A stretch of DNA of 41,635 nt from Acidobacteriota bacterium. Lineage in GTDB: Bacteria > Acidobacteriota > Holophagae > Thermotomaculales > Thermotomaculaceae. Below, piece after piece: positions 18,294 through 27,200 of this stretch (positions within the stretch are counted from its first letter, which is position 1; each line of letters starts with the position of its first letter). A model generated the notes under the pieces. It had not been told where the DNA came from. It saw only the letters and a program-made list of their open reading frames with translations, and did not search any database. The stretch is from positions 1 to 41,635 of the forward strand of contig JAADGL010000014.1 of NCBI GenBank assembly GCA_013152385.1, given 5' to 3'. The translations under genes were made by a program, and so were the position numbers.

Positions 18294-18661
18294 TCCAGAG
18301 CTCCTTTCCGCCAGACATAGGCATATCCAATCAGCAGAACAACAACGAAAACACCCATCTCCGCAAGAATGAATTTTCCTCCGGAAAGATATTTCCGATA
18401 CACAACCGCCCAGGGATACATGAACGCCACTTCAATATCAAAAAGGATAAAGAGCATGGCAAGAACGAAATATTTTACAGAATAGCGCTGCCGCGCCGTT
18501 CCCTGCAAAAGCGGCGCACCGCACTCATAGGTATCCAGTTTCTCTGAATCTTTACGCCGGGGGCCGAGAAGCGCGGAAAACCCCACAATCACCGCCGCAA
18601 CCACGAGAGAAAGCCCGAGGAGCAGTACAATCGGTGAAAAAAGATAAAGTTCACCCTCCAT
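18284..18661 (-). CDS. nuoA: NADH-quinone oxidoreductase subunit A
   Basis: A 125-residue membrane subunit with three helices. The loop after the first helix has the family motif KLDTYECGAPLLQGTARQRYSVKY, recognisable from YECG and RYSVKYF, and the second helix begins AMLFILFDIEVAFMYPWAV with the conserved acidic pair. It starts 16 bases after the stop of the secreted TPR protein, with AAGGGGAA as ribosome-binding site, and no terminator or promoter separates the two. Confidence 0.96.
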   Translation of the reverse strand: MEGELYLFSPIVLLLGLSLVVAAVIVGFSALLGPRRKDSEKLDTYECGAPLLQGTARQRYSVKYFVLAMLFILFDIEVAFMYPWAVVYRKYLSGGKFILAEMGVFVVVLLIGYAYVWRKGALEWE

Positions 18662-18677
18662 TAATCCGTTCCCCTTT

Positions 18678-20009
18678 TTAGAAATTCAGCTGGCCGTACA
18701 GCTTCTTGTACTGTGCAATCGTATTTTCAAGATCCTTCTTGTCATTCTCATAATTGGCCGGGTACATCCCCTGCTTTCTTTTCAGTTCTTCCGCTTTCCG
18801 GATACGTTCCTGAAGTTTCAGAATTCGGGCCTTCATGTTACGCTTATTTGCCTGATCCGCAGCTTTGTTCTTCTTAACAATCTCAAGGTTTTTCTGAATC
18901 GAAGCGATCATCTTGTTGGCTTCGCCTATTTTTGAACGAATTCCTCTGTTCCCCGGAAATTTCGAACGTCCGGATTTCAATGTGGCAAGCGCAGTCTGAG
19001 CCTGACGCAATTGCTGTTTTAAATCTTTAGTTTTGGTGGCTAAAGCCAATTGGGCCGTTGCCATGTAGGTATAGATAACCGGTTCTTTCGGCATCTTGCT
19101 CCTCAATTGTTTCAAAACAGGAAGTGCTTTTCCAAATTCTTTATTTCCTACATAACTGGAAGCAAGGCCAAACAGAATCATTTTGTCATTTCCATAATTG
19201 CGCTTCATTTTTTCAAAGATACTGATTGCCGCGACATACTGACGGAGCCCAAGGTAAGAATTCCCAAGATTCAGCATCAAATCCTTGTTTTTCGGGAAAT
19301 ACCGTAAACCGGTCTGACTCCAATTGGCTGCCTTTTGATACATGGAGTTCTTTTTGCCCGCCGGCATTGTCCTCGCACGGTTCAAACAAACGTCCGTCAA
19401 CAGATTCAACACCATCGAATTCCTCGGGTTCAATTTTGCGGATTGTTCAAGTGCTTTAATTGCGCCATCCAGATTATTGTTTTTGACATATGCATAGCCC
19501 AATTCATAATATGCCTGGGAAAATTTCGGATTCAGCGCCACGGCCTGAAGCAAGTCATTCACCGCTTTGGAAGTCTGCCCGATCTTGTTTTCGGCAAATC
19601 CCTTAACAAAATAAAGCTGCCCCTGAACACTGGACGGAGACTGGGGGATATATTTGTTTGCAAGGTTAATCGCTTCCTTATATTTTTTCTCATTTACCAG
19701 TACCTGGGCTTCCAATGCTTTAATCTTTGCAATATCCAGCACCTTGGTTTCTGACTTTGCTGTTGCGGATTCAGCTTCCCGAAGCATCTGCATCGCAGAT
19801 GAATAATCTTTCATCTTCATATAGCAAACAGCCGACATATAAGCCGGGAAATACCAGTAAGAGCCGTAAATTTCAACATCCTGCTGAAACTCATTCAAGG
19901 CCTTTTTAACTTGGCCCTTTTTCAGATATTTAAGTCCGGCTTTGTATTCAGCAGTTGCCGTCCCCCAAAGTAAAAACAACGCAATTGAAACTGCAACAAA
20001 CCTTTTCAC
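18678..20009 (-). CDS. Secreted TPR protein upstream of nuoA
   Basis: About 443 residues. An N-terminal signal peptide (MKRFVAVSIALFLLWGTATA) targets it to the periplasm. Residues 25-330 are built from tetratricopeptide-type helical pairs, for example QAYYELGYAYVKNNNLDGAI and the repeats before and after it. From about residue 370 the chain is a charged coiled coil (KARILKLQERIRKAEELKRK). The frame is open from a GTG at 20015, but the GTG at 20009 is better placed, six bases after GAGAGGT. TPR proteins act as protein-binding scaffolds; the partner is unknown. It lies between the PATAN gene (about 20-base gap) and nuoA (16-base gap), so cotranscription with complex I is likely. Confidence 0.85.
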   Translation of the reverse strand: MKRFVAVSIALFLLWGTATAEYKAGLKYLKKGQVKKALNEFQQDVEIYGSYWYFPAYMSAVCYMKMKDYSSAMQMLREAESATAKSETKVLDIAKIKALEAQVLVNEKKYKEAINLANKYIPQSPSSVQGQLYFVKGFAENKIGQTSKAVNDLLQAVALNPKFSQAYYELGYAYVKNNNLDGAIKALEQSAKLNPRNSMVLNLLTDVCLNRARTMPAGKKNSMYQKAANWSQTGLRYFPKNKDLMLNLGNSYLGLRQYVAAISIFEKMKRNYGNDKMILFGLASSYVGNKEFGKALPVLKQLRSKMPKEPVIYTYMATAQLALATKTKDLKQQLRQAQTALATLKSGRSKFPGNRGIRSKIGEANKMIASIQKNLEIVKKNKAADQANKRNMKARILKLQERIRKAEELKRKQGMYPANYENDKKDLENTIAQYKKLYGQLNF

Positions 20010-20035
20010 AATCACACCTCTCTATCATAAGATTT

Positions 20036-20851
20036 TCAGGAACCCGAATTTCCTTTTAGAATCGCCTTAAAACGGACAGCCAAGTCACGGGAAGCCTCTC
20101 TTCCCATTCCCAGCATCACCGCCTGAAGCACCGCATTTGCCGTCTCAATTACGGCTTTTTTATCATTCATGTCAATATTTAAACGAGTCAAACCATCCTG
20201 AAGGATTTTATCTATCTCAACAAGTAACCCCGCATCCACCTGCTTCCGGGTTTCATCCTGAATCTTCAGCAGTTTTGTAACCAGCGGGGGCACCTCTTTT
20301 TCTATCTTTTTTTCGGCAGGGAATCGATTTAATGTTATCAGACCGTTAATCAACAATCCATAAATCAGTTTCGAGGTTCGAAAGGGGGTAATTCCGCATT
20401 CATGGGCAATATCCCGAATATTCTTGGAACCGTCTATATACCGCAGAATATCCCATTCCGCAGTATTTAAAGTTTTCTTTCCATTATTCTCGGAAATAAT
20501 CGGAAAATACGAAAAAGACGGAATTTTACGGGAAAGTACCCGCCATTCATCCAGCCGCCTTGCCGATTCCATCAGCAGACTGGTTAAATTTCCCCGGACA
20601 TTCTGTGTGTATTCTTTGTCAAGGGGGACAAACCGGAAAGCCCCGTCAAACCAGATGGCAATTTCATAAACCGCCTCATCACCGGCCAAGTCGCCGACCC
20701 GAGCGTGAATAACCTCTCCGTCTTTCAGAACGACTTTGCCGATTACGCCCTCATTATTCCGGAATTCAATAATTCCGGTCTCCTGGGACATGTTGGCCAG
20801 CTGCAGAATATCCGGAAGTTTCAGTTCAGCCAACGAGCCCTGAAGTTTCAT
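20036..20851 (-). CDS. DUF4388 (PATAN-like) domain protein
   Basis: About 271 residues, cytosolic. The first 100 residues match the DUF4388/PATAN pattern: LQGSLAELKLPDILQLANMS, TGIIEFRN, a glycine turn, VVLKDGEVIHA, GDEAVYEIAIWFDGAFRF. In Acidobacteriota, Myxococcota, Cyanobacteria and others this domain is found in two-component and motility-linked adaptor proteins. Residues 140-195 look like a winged-helix-type repeat (WDILRYIDGSKNIRDIA followed by TSKLIYGLLINGLI), common after PATAN domains. The C-terminus is helical. The ATG at 20851 is chosen since AAAGGTGG lies just upstream; a GTG at 20860 is in frame. The function here, next to complex I genes, is unknown. Confidence 0.85.
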   Translation of the reverse strand: MKLQGSLAELKLPDILQLANMSQETGIIEFRNNEGVIGKVVLKDGEVIHARVGDLAGDEAVYEIAIWFDGAFRFVPLDKEYTQNVRGNLTSLLMESARRLDEWRVLSRKIPSFSYFPIISENNGKKTLNTAEWDILRYIDGSKNIRDIAHECGITPFRTSKLIYGLLINGLITLNRFPAEKKIEKEVPPLVTKLLKIQDETRKQVDAGLLVEIDKILQDGLTRLNIDMNDKKAVIETANAVLQAVMLGMGREASRDLAVRFKAILKGNSGS

Positions 20852-20868
20852 AGTCCCCACCTTTCAGC

Positions 20869-20896
20869 AAAAATCTTGCCGGCCGAAGCCGGCAAG
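20869..20896 (-). terminator. Rho-independent terminator after tonB
   Basis: On the minus strand a 9-bp GC-rich stem (CTTGCCGGC with GCCGGCAAG) closes a TTCG tetraloop and is followed by ATTTTTG. It stands 4 bases after the tonB-like gene and 18 bases before the PATAN start. No separate promoter is visible between the two, so read-through or a promoter inside tonB must feed the PATAN-nuo unit. Confidence 0.85.
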
Positions 20897-20899
20897 TAT

Positions 20900-21625
20900 T
20901 CAGCGTCTCAATCGGAAATTCACAGTTAATGTCAATACAACATCAACCGGCTGTCCCCGCAGTTTACCGGGGGTAAATTTCATCTTCTTCACCGCTCTGA
21001 TTGCAGCTTCAGGAAAGCCCAATGCCCTCAGGGAGCCGCCCAGTACACGGATTCTCCCGACCTTTCCGTCTTTCTTCAGAACAACTTCCAGGAGAACATA
21101 TCCCTGCATACCGGCCTTTTTTCCCAATTCGGGATACACAACATTGGACTGTAACTGCGCCAGGTCATATACCGGACGGGTCAAGCCCAACGTACCGTCC
21201 CGAATCGGCCCGGTCGGCGCAGGAGGCGCATCCGGAACCCCGATAATGTAATCGTTATCGTTGATATTCAGCTGGGTCTGATCATTTGTTGTAATGGGCA
21301 CAATGGGTTCCGGTTTATCCGGAGTCGGATCCGGAACCGGAATTTTCTGCATTTTTTTCTGCAGTTTCAACTGCTTCATCTGCTGTTCGGGCGGCGGCCT
21401 CAGAATTACCCGCCGCATAATTTTTTCATTTTTTTTCTCTTCCACAAAGTTTTTGTTCCCGAAATCCGGGATTGTAACCCAAATCAGAATAATGTGGAAG
21501 ACCAGCGCAATCAAAAGCGCAATCTTGTACGTTCTTTTGTCCTCTTCCGCTTCCCATGCCAAGTCTACCGCGAGGCTGTGGTCATCAGCAGCAAAAAGGG
21601 CTGAACGATTTACTTCTTCTGCCAT
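20900..21625 (-). CDS. tonB: TonB-family energy transducer
   Basis: About 241 residues. A single membrane anchor lies near residues 34-55 (ALLIALVFHIILIWVTI, with the conserved histidine), preceded by a cytosolic tail. A periplasmic Lys/Pro-rich linker follows (VPDPTPDKPEPIVPI). The C-terminal domain is a clear TonB fold: YPELGKKAGMQGYVLLEVVLKKDGKVGRIRVLGG in outline, then FPEAAIRAVKKMKFTPGKLRGQPVDV. It carries proton-motive energy from ExbB/ExbD to outer-membrane transporters or other envelope partners. The ORF begins ATGATG; the second ATG (21625) is better spaced from GAGGTGA. It is last in the exbB-exbD-exbD-tonB operon. Confidence 0.9.
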   Translation of the reverse strand: MAEEVNRSALFAADDHSLAVDLAWEAEEDKRTYKIALLIALVFHIILIWVTIPDFGNKNFVEEKKNEKIMRRVILRPPPEQQMKQLKLQKKMQKIPVPDPTPDKPEPIVPITTNDQTQLNINDNDYIIGVPDAPPAPTGPIRDGTLGLTRPVYDLAQLQSNVVYPELGKKAGMQGYVLLEVVLKKDGKVGRIRVLGGSLRALGFPEAAIRAVKKMKFTPGKLRGQPVDVVLTLTVNFRLRR

Positions 21626-21637
21626 CATTCACCTCGC

Positions 21638-22105
21638 TTATTGATAGCCCCACGTCTCCGCCTCAGCCTGAGTCGGAATCGTGATGGTCAGGTTCGGAAT
21701 ATTTTTTTCCTTCTGCAACTGTTTCTCAAGCTGCTTCACCACATCCAGAACCGCAATCATGGATTCGTATTTGGCCTCGGGGTTGACATAAATAATAATC
21801 GGCTTTTTCCAGTTGTTGCTCAATTTCGGATACAGATAATCGTGGAGCATCCCCACCGCGTCAATTGAAGCGGGCGCTTCTTTATCCACGGTAAAAGTAT
21901 TGTCCGCGTTTACCTTAATGTAAACCGAATCTTCCTTTTCAATATTTTCAGTTGTTTTCTTGTCCTGTTGCGGTAACTGATGTTCAATTCCCTTCGTCGC
22001 GCTGATAACGGTTGTGAGCATGAAAAACACAATCAGCAGGAAGGCGATATCCGCCATTGAAGCGGTAGGGATTTCGGGATTCTGTTTCTTTTTTTCAAGT
22101 TTCAT
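21638..22105 (-). CDS. exbD: ExbD/TolR-family biopolymer transport protein (second copy)
   Basis: A 155-residue ExbD-type protein. A short cytosolic start leads into one membrane helix with the proton-relay aspartate (SMADIAFLLIVFFMLTT, D about residue 19), and a periplasmic domain with VKVNADNTFTVD-like strands and VDPEAKYESMIAVLD-type helix, here written from its own sequence as VNPEAKYESM. With ExbB it forms the proton-driven motor that energises TonB. It is the downstream of two ExbD genes and differs most in its periplasmic domain and C-terminus. It starts 10 bases after the first ExbD gene. Confidence 0.93.
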   Translation of the reverse strand: MKLEKKKQNPEIPTASMADIAFLLIVFFMLTTVISATKGIEHQLPQQDKKTTENIEKEDSVYIKVNADNTFTVDKEAPASIDAVGMLHDYLYPKLSNNWKKPIIIYVNPEAKYESMIAVLDVVKQLEKQLQKEKNIPNLTITIPTQAEAETWGYQ

Positions 22106-22115
22106 CTCACTCCCC

Positions 22116-22547
22116 CTACTCGAACTTCTCTTGTTTGACCTTCATATCGGTCAGAAACTGAAGGTTTTTCGCGTGTGCCTGTTCCAGCTGGTCCAGAATC
22201 TGGTCCACAACATGCCACTTCACGTTTTTATCCACCTTCAAAACAATGGGCTGCTCGGCGTTTTTTGACATCAGGTCTACAGCAAAGGAAAGAATATCGG
22301 ACTGATCAATGGGATGCGTGTCCTCTTTACCGTCGGAGACTTTGATGAAACCTCCTTCGGTCACAACAATAAATGCGGATCCCTTCACCACCTCGGACCG
22401 AACCTGCGACTGCGGTAACGTCAGGACGGTTTTGTCCACCTGAAACACGGTTGTGATCATAAAGAACACAATCAACAGGAAGGCAATGTCCGCCATTGAC
22501 GCGGTGGGGATGTACGCATCAATTGTTTTTGTCTTTCCAAGTTTCAT
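22116..22547 (-). CDS. exbD: ExbD/TolR-family biopolymer transport protein (first copy)
   Basis: A 143-residue ExbD-type protein with the same N-terminal membrane segment as its neighbour (PTASMADIAFLLIVFFMITT, relay aspartate near residue 20). The periplasmic domain ends in QAHAKNLQFLTDMKVKQEK. Tandem exbD genes after one exbB are known from Bacteroidota, Acidobacteriota and delta-type proteobacteria, where the two proteins may form mixed dimers inside the ExbB ring. It follows exbB by 15 bases and precedes the second exbD by 10. Confidence 0.93.
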   Translation of the reverse strand: MKLGKTKTIDAYIPTASMADIAFLLIVFFMITTVFQVDKTVLTLPQSQVRSEVVKGSAFIVVTEGGFIKVSDGKEDTHPIDQSDILSFAVDLMSKNAEQPIVLKVDKNVKWHVVDQILDQLEQAHAKNLQFLTDMKVKQEKFE

Positions 22548-22562
22548 TATAACTCCCCAGCT

Positions 22563-23192
22563 TTACTGAATGGTTTCGATTTCCCCGAAAGTCTCCACCA
22601 AAACGTTTGAAGCAGACTCAATGTCACGGATAAACCCACCGATTTTTGCGGTGTAATAGTTATAAAAGAGCAGAACCGGAGCCGCAACAATCAGACCGCC
22701 GGCAGTGGTAATCAAAGCAGTGGAAATTCCTTCCGCAACCTTTGCCGGGTCATTCAATTTGGACATGGCGTCAAAAGAAGCAATCATACCGACAACGGTT
22801 CCGAGGAAGCCGAGCATCGGTGCCAGGTTGGAAACAGATGCCAGAATGCCAAGCCCTCTCTCCATCCGGGCAATCTCGTGAACAGCCGCGTTTTCCATGG
22901 CTTTTTCCACATCTTCTTTCGGACGGCCGTATTTCAGCAGGCCCGCTTTCAAAATAGCGGAAATGGGAGAACGGTAGGACTCGCAGATTTCAATTGCGGC
23001 TTTGACGTTTTTCTTTTTCAGCGCGCTTCTCAGTTTACCGAGAAGTTCGGAGGTATTGATTTTAGCTTTGTAAAACGTAATTCCTCTTTCAATGATTACC
23101 ACCAATGCCGCAATTGAGAATGCAGCCAGCACCCACATAATCCATCCACCCTGATCCATGTATTTCATGATCGAGTTAGTAAAAACACCCAC
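22563..23192 (-). CDS. exbB: MotA/TolQ/ExbB proton channel protein
   Basis: A 209-residue protein with three membrane helices: GGWIMWVLAAFSIAALVVII near the N-terminus, then a large cytosolic part, and a pair toward the end (LAPMLGFLGTVVGMIASF and GISTALITTAGGLIVAAPV) that carries the family signature. It forms the pentameric channel around ExbD. The start is GTG at 23192, set by AGGAGGT eight bases upstream. It is first in its operon with a promoter about 130 bases upstream. Confidence 0.94.
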   Translation of the reverse strand: MGVFTNSIMKYMDQGGWIMWVLAAFSIAALVVIIERGITFYKAKINTSELLGKLRSALKKKNVKAAIEICESYRSPISAILKAGLLKYGRPKEDVEKAMENAAVHEIARMERGLGILASVSNLAPMLGFLGTVVGMIASFDAMSKLNDPAKVAEGISTALITTAGGLIVAAPVLLFYNYYTAKIGGFIRDIESASNVLVETFGEIETIQ

Positions 23193-23221
23193 AGAACCGT
23201 ACCTCCTGTTCTTTAATTTCG

Positions 23222-23238
23222 TAATTCAAACTTGAATT
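23222..23238. repeat. Short inverted repeat in the exbB leader, possible operator
   Basis: A near-perfect 16-base dyad (AATTCAA, two bases, TTGAATT) at 23223-23238 lies about 30 bases before the exbB start. It could be a protein-binding site or a small hairpin in the leader; no regulator is known. Confidence 0.35.
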
Positions 23239-23325
23239 TGATTCCAATTGCTGAACCCCGTTGCCGGGATTCGGATTTTGAAGCCGCCTCACCTCCTTAT
23301 GCTGTTTCTGCACAAAGCAACATAC

Positions 23326-23354
23326 TTTCTACCATAGCGGAAAGGGCAAATCAA
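23326..23354 (-). promoter_or_regulatory. Candidate promoter of the exbB-exbD-exbD-tonB operon
   Basis: On the minus strand TTGATT (23349-23354) and TAGAAA (23326-23331) are separated by 17 bases, just after the stop of the lipoprotein gene. The leader to exbB would be about 127 bases and contains an orphan Shine-Dalgarno-like stretch at about 23288-23297. Confidence 0.45.
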
Positions 23355-23360
23355 GCGATT

Positions 23361-24038
23361 TTACTTCTTCACACCCGAGGGCTTTAGTTCTTTGGTACCC
23401 TTCGGCCATTTTGTCGCCCAAACCTGCCCGTTATCGTCAAACCAGATTGCCACAGCCTTGTTCATGCTGGGCTCTTTATAGAACCACCCGTGAACAATTC
23501 GGCCAAGTTTATCTTTTTTTGTCTCCTTTGTCAGAGGGTAGCCCACCAGCTTCTCCACCTCATCCATGTACATATGTTTTTTGATTTTCTTGAATTCATC
23601 ACGGGTCATGAATTCCCAGTCTTTAAACTGAGCCAGCATGTCCTTGGCCTTCTGGTTGTCCGGAGAAAACTGAAGTACATTTGTAACAATCTCAATCGCC
23701 TTCTGATATTTTCCCTGTTTTGCCCATTCCGTAGCGTAATACATCTGAGCATCATCCATCATGGCATTGGCATCCGGATTATTCGGTGCTTTGGAAAGAA
23801 GCAGTTGAACTTTACCGGAAAAGTCATTCATGATATCGTCTTTTTCTTTCTTTGTCTTCGCAGCATCAAATTTGGCTTTCAATGCTTTCAGTTCTGCCAG
23901 CGATTTGCTTAATTCTTCCGGAGAAATTTTGCTTGCCTGTTTTTCTGCCGACTGCCCCTTCTTCGCACCATTGTTATTACACGCCATCCATCCCCCAACG
24001 CTCAAGATTAGAAGCAGTATCACAAAAAGTTTCCGCAT
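23361..24038 (-). CDS. Lipoprotein with TPR segment and BamE/SmpA-like C-terminus
   Basis: About 225 residues from the ATG at 24038, chosen because GGAGGG stands five bases upstream; the frame is open to 24071. A signal peptide with a lipobox-like end (GGWMAC) suggests a lipid-anchored envelope protein. Residues 30-70 form a charged helical segment (SPEELSKSLAELKALKAKF), residues 80-135 a TPR-like pair (YATEWAKQGKYQKAIEIV, then FSPDNQKAKDML). The last 75 residues follow the SmpA/OmlA/BamE pattern: FKKIKKHMYMDEVEKLVGYP, WFY, and VAIWFDDNGQV. BamE belongs to the outer-membrane assembly complex, but many unrelated lipoproteins share this fold. It lies upstream of the exbB operon in the same direction. 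Confidence 0.8.
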   Translation of the reverse strand: MRKLFVILLLILSVGGWMACNNNGAKKGQSAEKQASKISPEELSKSLAELKALKAKFDAAKTKKEKDDIMNDFSGKVQLLLSKAPNNPDANAMMDDAQMYYATEWAKQGKYQKAIEIVTNVLQFSPDNQKAKDMLAQFKDWEFMTRDEFKKIKKHMYMDEVEKLVGYPLTKETKKDKLGRIVHGWFYKEPSMNKAVAIWFDDNGQVWATKWPKGTKELKPSGVKK

Positions 24039-24168
24039 AAATTCCCTCCATCTTAATTTCCTCAATTTCAACTATATCAAAAAGCCGTTCCGGGGGATAG
24101 GAATTTCTGTTCAATTCTTCCAAATGCCGGCACGGTATCTGTCACACAAAATTTCACAAAAACTTCCA

Positions 24169-24206
24169 GAAAGCGGGTTCACGCTTTCCGTTACATCTGT
24201 TAGAAT
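24169..24206 (+). promoter_or_regulatory. nifJ promoter with overlapping inverted repeat
   Basis: TTCACG (24178-24183), a 17-base spacer and TAGAAT (24201-24206) form a sigma70-type promoter, 28 bases before the nifJ start. An inverted repeat GAAAGCG-N6-CGCTTTC (24169-24188) is centred on the -35 hexamer, a typical place for a repressor operator. No full Rex box is seen; only a TTTCACAA half-like stretch at 24152-24159. Confidence 0.5.
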
Positions 24207-24233
24207 GTTACCGCTTTTGAAAGAGGAGGGATT

Positions 24234-27200
24234 ATGTCTGAAAAAACCATCACAAAAGCTTCTATCGACGGCAACACTGCTGCGGCGAGAGTAGCCCACG
24301 CAATGAATGAAGTCATTGCGATTTATCCCATCACCCCGTCTTCCCCCATGGGAGAAATTTCCGATGCGTTGTCTTCCCGGAATCAGAAGAACATTTTCGG
24401 CCAGATTCCCCGGGTTTATGAAATGCAGTCGGAAGGCGGTGCCTCCGGTGCGGTTCACGGCGCATTGACGGCCGGCTGCCTGACCACAACCTTTACAGCT
24501 TCTCAGGGCCTGCTGCTGATGATTCCGAATATGTTTAAAATCGCCGGTGAACTGACCCCGGCTGTTTTTCATGTATCTGCGAGAACAGTCGCAACAAATG
24601 CCCTGAGCATCTTCGGAGACCATTCCGATGTCATGGCAACCCGGGAAACGGGATTTTCTCTGATGGCATCCGCCAATCAGCTGGAAATTCAGGATCTGGC
24701 ATGTATCGCACAGGCAACAACACTGGAAGCCATGGTTCCGGTTCTCCATTTCTTTGACGGATTCCGTACCAGTCATGAAATCCGCAGAGTTGAACTCCTG
24801 CAGGAAGATGTAATGCGGTCAATGGTGGAAATGAAATACGTCCACCGGATGCGGAAACGGGCCATCAACCCCGACTCCCCTACCCTGCGGGGAACCGCCG
24901 AAAACCCGGATATCTTCTTCCAGAACCGGGAAGCCCAGAACCCTTATTACGACAAATTTCCGGCAATTTTTGACAAATACTGCGAACGGTTTGAAAAACT
25001 GACCGGGCGCCGCTATCACGCATTCGACTATGTGGGAGCAAAAGATGCGGAAGCTGTGGTGGTTATCATGGGTTCCGGAAGCGACACAGCGGAAGAAACC
25101 GTCAACAAGCTGAACAAAGAAGGCTATAAAACCGGCGTGATCAAAGTCCGCCTGTACCGCCCCTTTGACAGGGAAAGGTTCTTCCGGGCACTTCCAAAAA
25201 CCGCCCGTAAAATTGTCGTTCTGGACCGGACAAAAGAACACGGCTCCATCGGCGAACCGCTGTACCTTGATGTTGTGGCCGCTGTGGACCAGCAGATAAA
25301 ACTCGGACTGATGAAAACAGCTGACAAACCGGTGATTCTCGGCGGTATTTACGGGCTTTCATCAAAAGAATTCACACCGGCAATGCTGAAAGGTGCTTTT
25401 GACCACATCTCAAACACCCCGGCTGATAAACTGATACACCATTTCACGCTGGGAATTGAAGATGATGTCACCCACCGTTCTCTGCCGTATGACGAATCTT
25501 TTGATGCCGAACCGGCATCAGTTTATCGGGCAAAATTTTTCGGGCTGGGTTCGGACGGAACCGTCGGCGCCAACAAAAACTCCATTAAAATCATCGGTGA
25601 TGTCGCGGGAAAAAACGCCCAGGGCTATTTTGTGTACGACTCCAAAAAAGCCGGCGGCATTACGGTCAGCCATCTTCGTTTCTCCGATGAGCCGATTCAG
25701 TCTCCCTACCTCATCACCAAGCCGGATTTTGTCGCAATCCACAAAAAGGAATATATCGGCACACTGGACGTACTGAAAGGAATCAAAGAGGGCGGTACTG
25801 TTCTGATCAACAGTATTGAAACCCCGGACAAGGTATTGGGCCGGTTCCCGAAAAAAGATGTTGAAACAATTATCAACAAAAAGCTGAAAGTGTATGTCAT
25901 CAACGCCCACAAACTGGCGGCTGAAATCGGACTGGGAGAACGGATTAACGTTATCATGCAGACCGCGTTCTTCAAATTAACCGGTATTCTCCCGGAAGAT
26001 GTTTTCACCAAAGCTATTGAAGATTCCATCCGGAAAACCTACTCCAAAAAGGGTGAAAAAATCGTAAACCTCAACATTGAAGCCATGCACAAAGGGCTGG
26101 AAGAAGTACACGAAGTGCCGGTACCGGAAAAAATCGAAGCGTTTACCGATTCCGACTGGCATATTGAAGTGGCACCGGAAGATAAAGATCACGAAGATTT
26201 TATCAACGATGTAATCAAGCCGGTTATGCACTTTGACGGCGACACGGTTCCGGTTAGCAAAATACCGGTTGACGGCGTTTTCCCCACAGGGAGCACCCGT
26301 TATGAGAAACGCTCCATCGCCGTCCGGCTTCCGGACTGGAATCCGGATAATTGCATCCAGTGCGCCCAGTGCGCTTTTGCCTGCCCCCACGCGGCGATTC
26401 TCGCCACCGTGGATCATGAAGATGACATTCAGCTGCCGGAAGACAAGTATCAAACCCTCAAATTCAATCATAAAGACAACAAAGAAGGAAAATTCCGCTT
26501 CCGCATTCAGGTCGCCCCGGATGACTGCACCGGCTGCGGCGTCTGTTTCACTGTCTGCCCCGGAAAGAAGGGAAACAAAGCACTGACGATGGTCCAGAAA
26601 GAAACCATTCTGGAACCCCTGCGGGAAACGTACGCGGAATTTATGAAACACCGGTACTCACCGGAAGAATTCATCAGCGATAAAACAATCCGGACAACCA
26701 TGCTGGAACAGCCGCTCCTTGAGTTTTCCGGCGCCTGCCCGGGCTGCGGAGAAACACCCTACGTAAAACTGATGACCATGCTTCAGGGTGACCATGCAAT
26801 TCAGGCAAATGCCACCGGCTGTTCCTCAATCTGGGGCGGAACGGCTCCCACCATCCCATTTTGCAGAAACAGCCGCGGTGAGGGCCCGGCATGGGGAAAC
26901 TCCCTGTTTGAAGACAATGCCGAATACGGCCTGGGCATGCGCCTTTCAGTGGACCACCTCAACGGCATTGCATTTGAACTGAGGGAAAAACTCCTCGCGG
27001 CAGACAGCACCAAAAGAGAAATTAAAGACGCGTTAAACGAAGTGGCGCCGCTGGATGAACAGCGGGGGAACCGTGAAAAATTCAATCAGACACGGAACGC
27101 CGTGGACAAACTGAAAAAACACCTTGCAGGATACCCGGAAGACAGCCTGGAAGGGCAGCTTCTGGAAAATATCAGTTACCTGAAATATAAAGCGGTATGG

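Noticed and set aside
24141-24159. Rex operator upstream of nifJ
   Set aside because: Only the TTTCACAA half is present; the other half does not form the TTGTGA-N6-TCACAA palindrome.
24111-24776. 221-residue minus-strand frame over the start of nifJ
   Set aside because: It is a shadow of nifJ domain I and covers the nifJ promoter; cysteine-rich but patternless.
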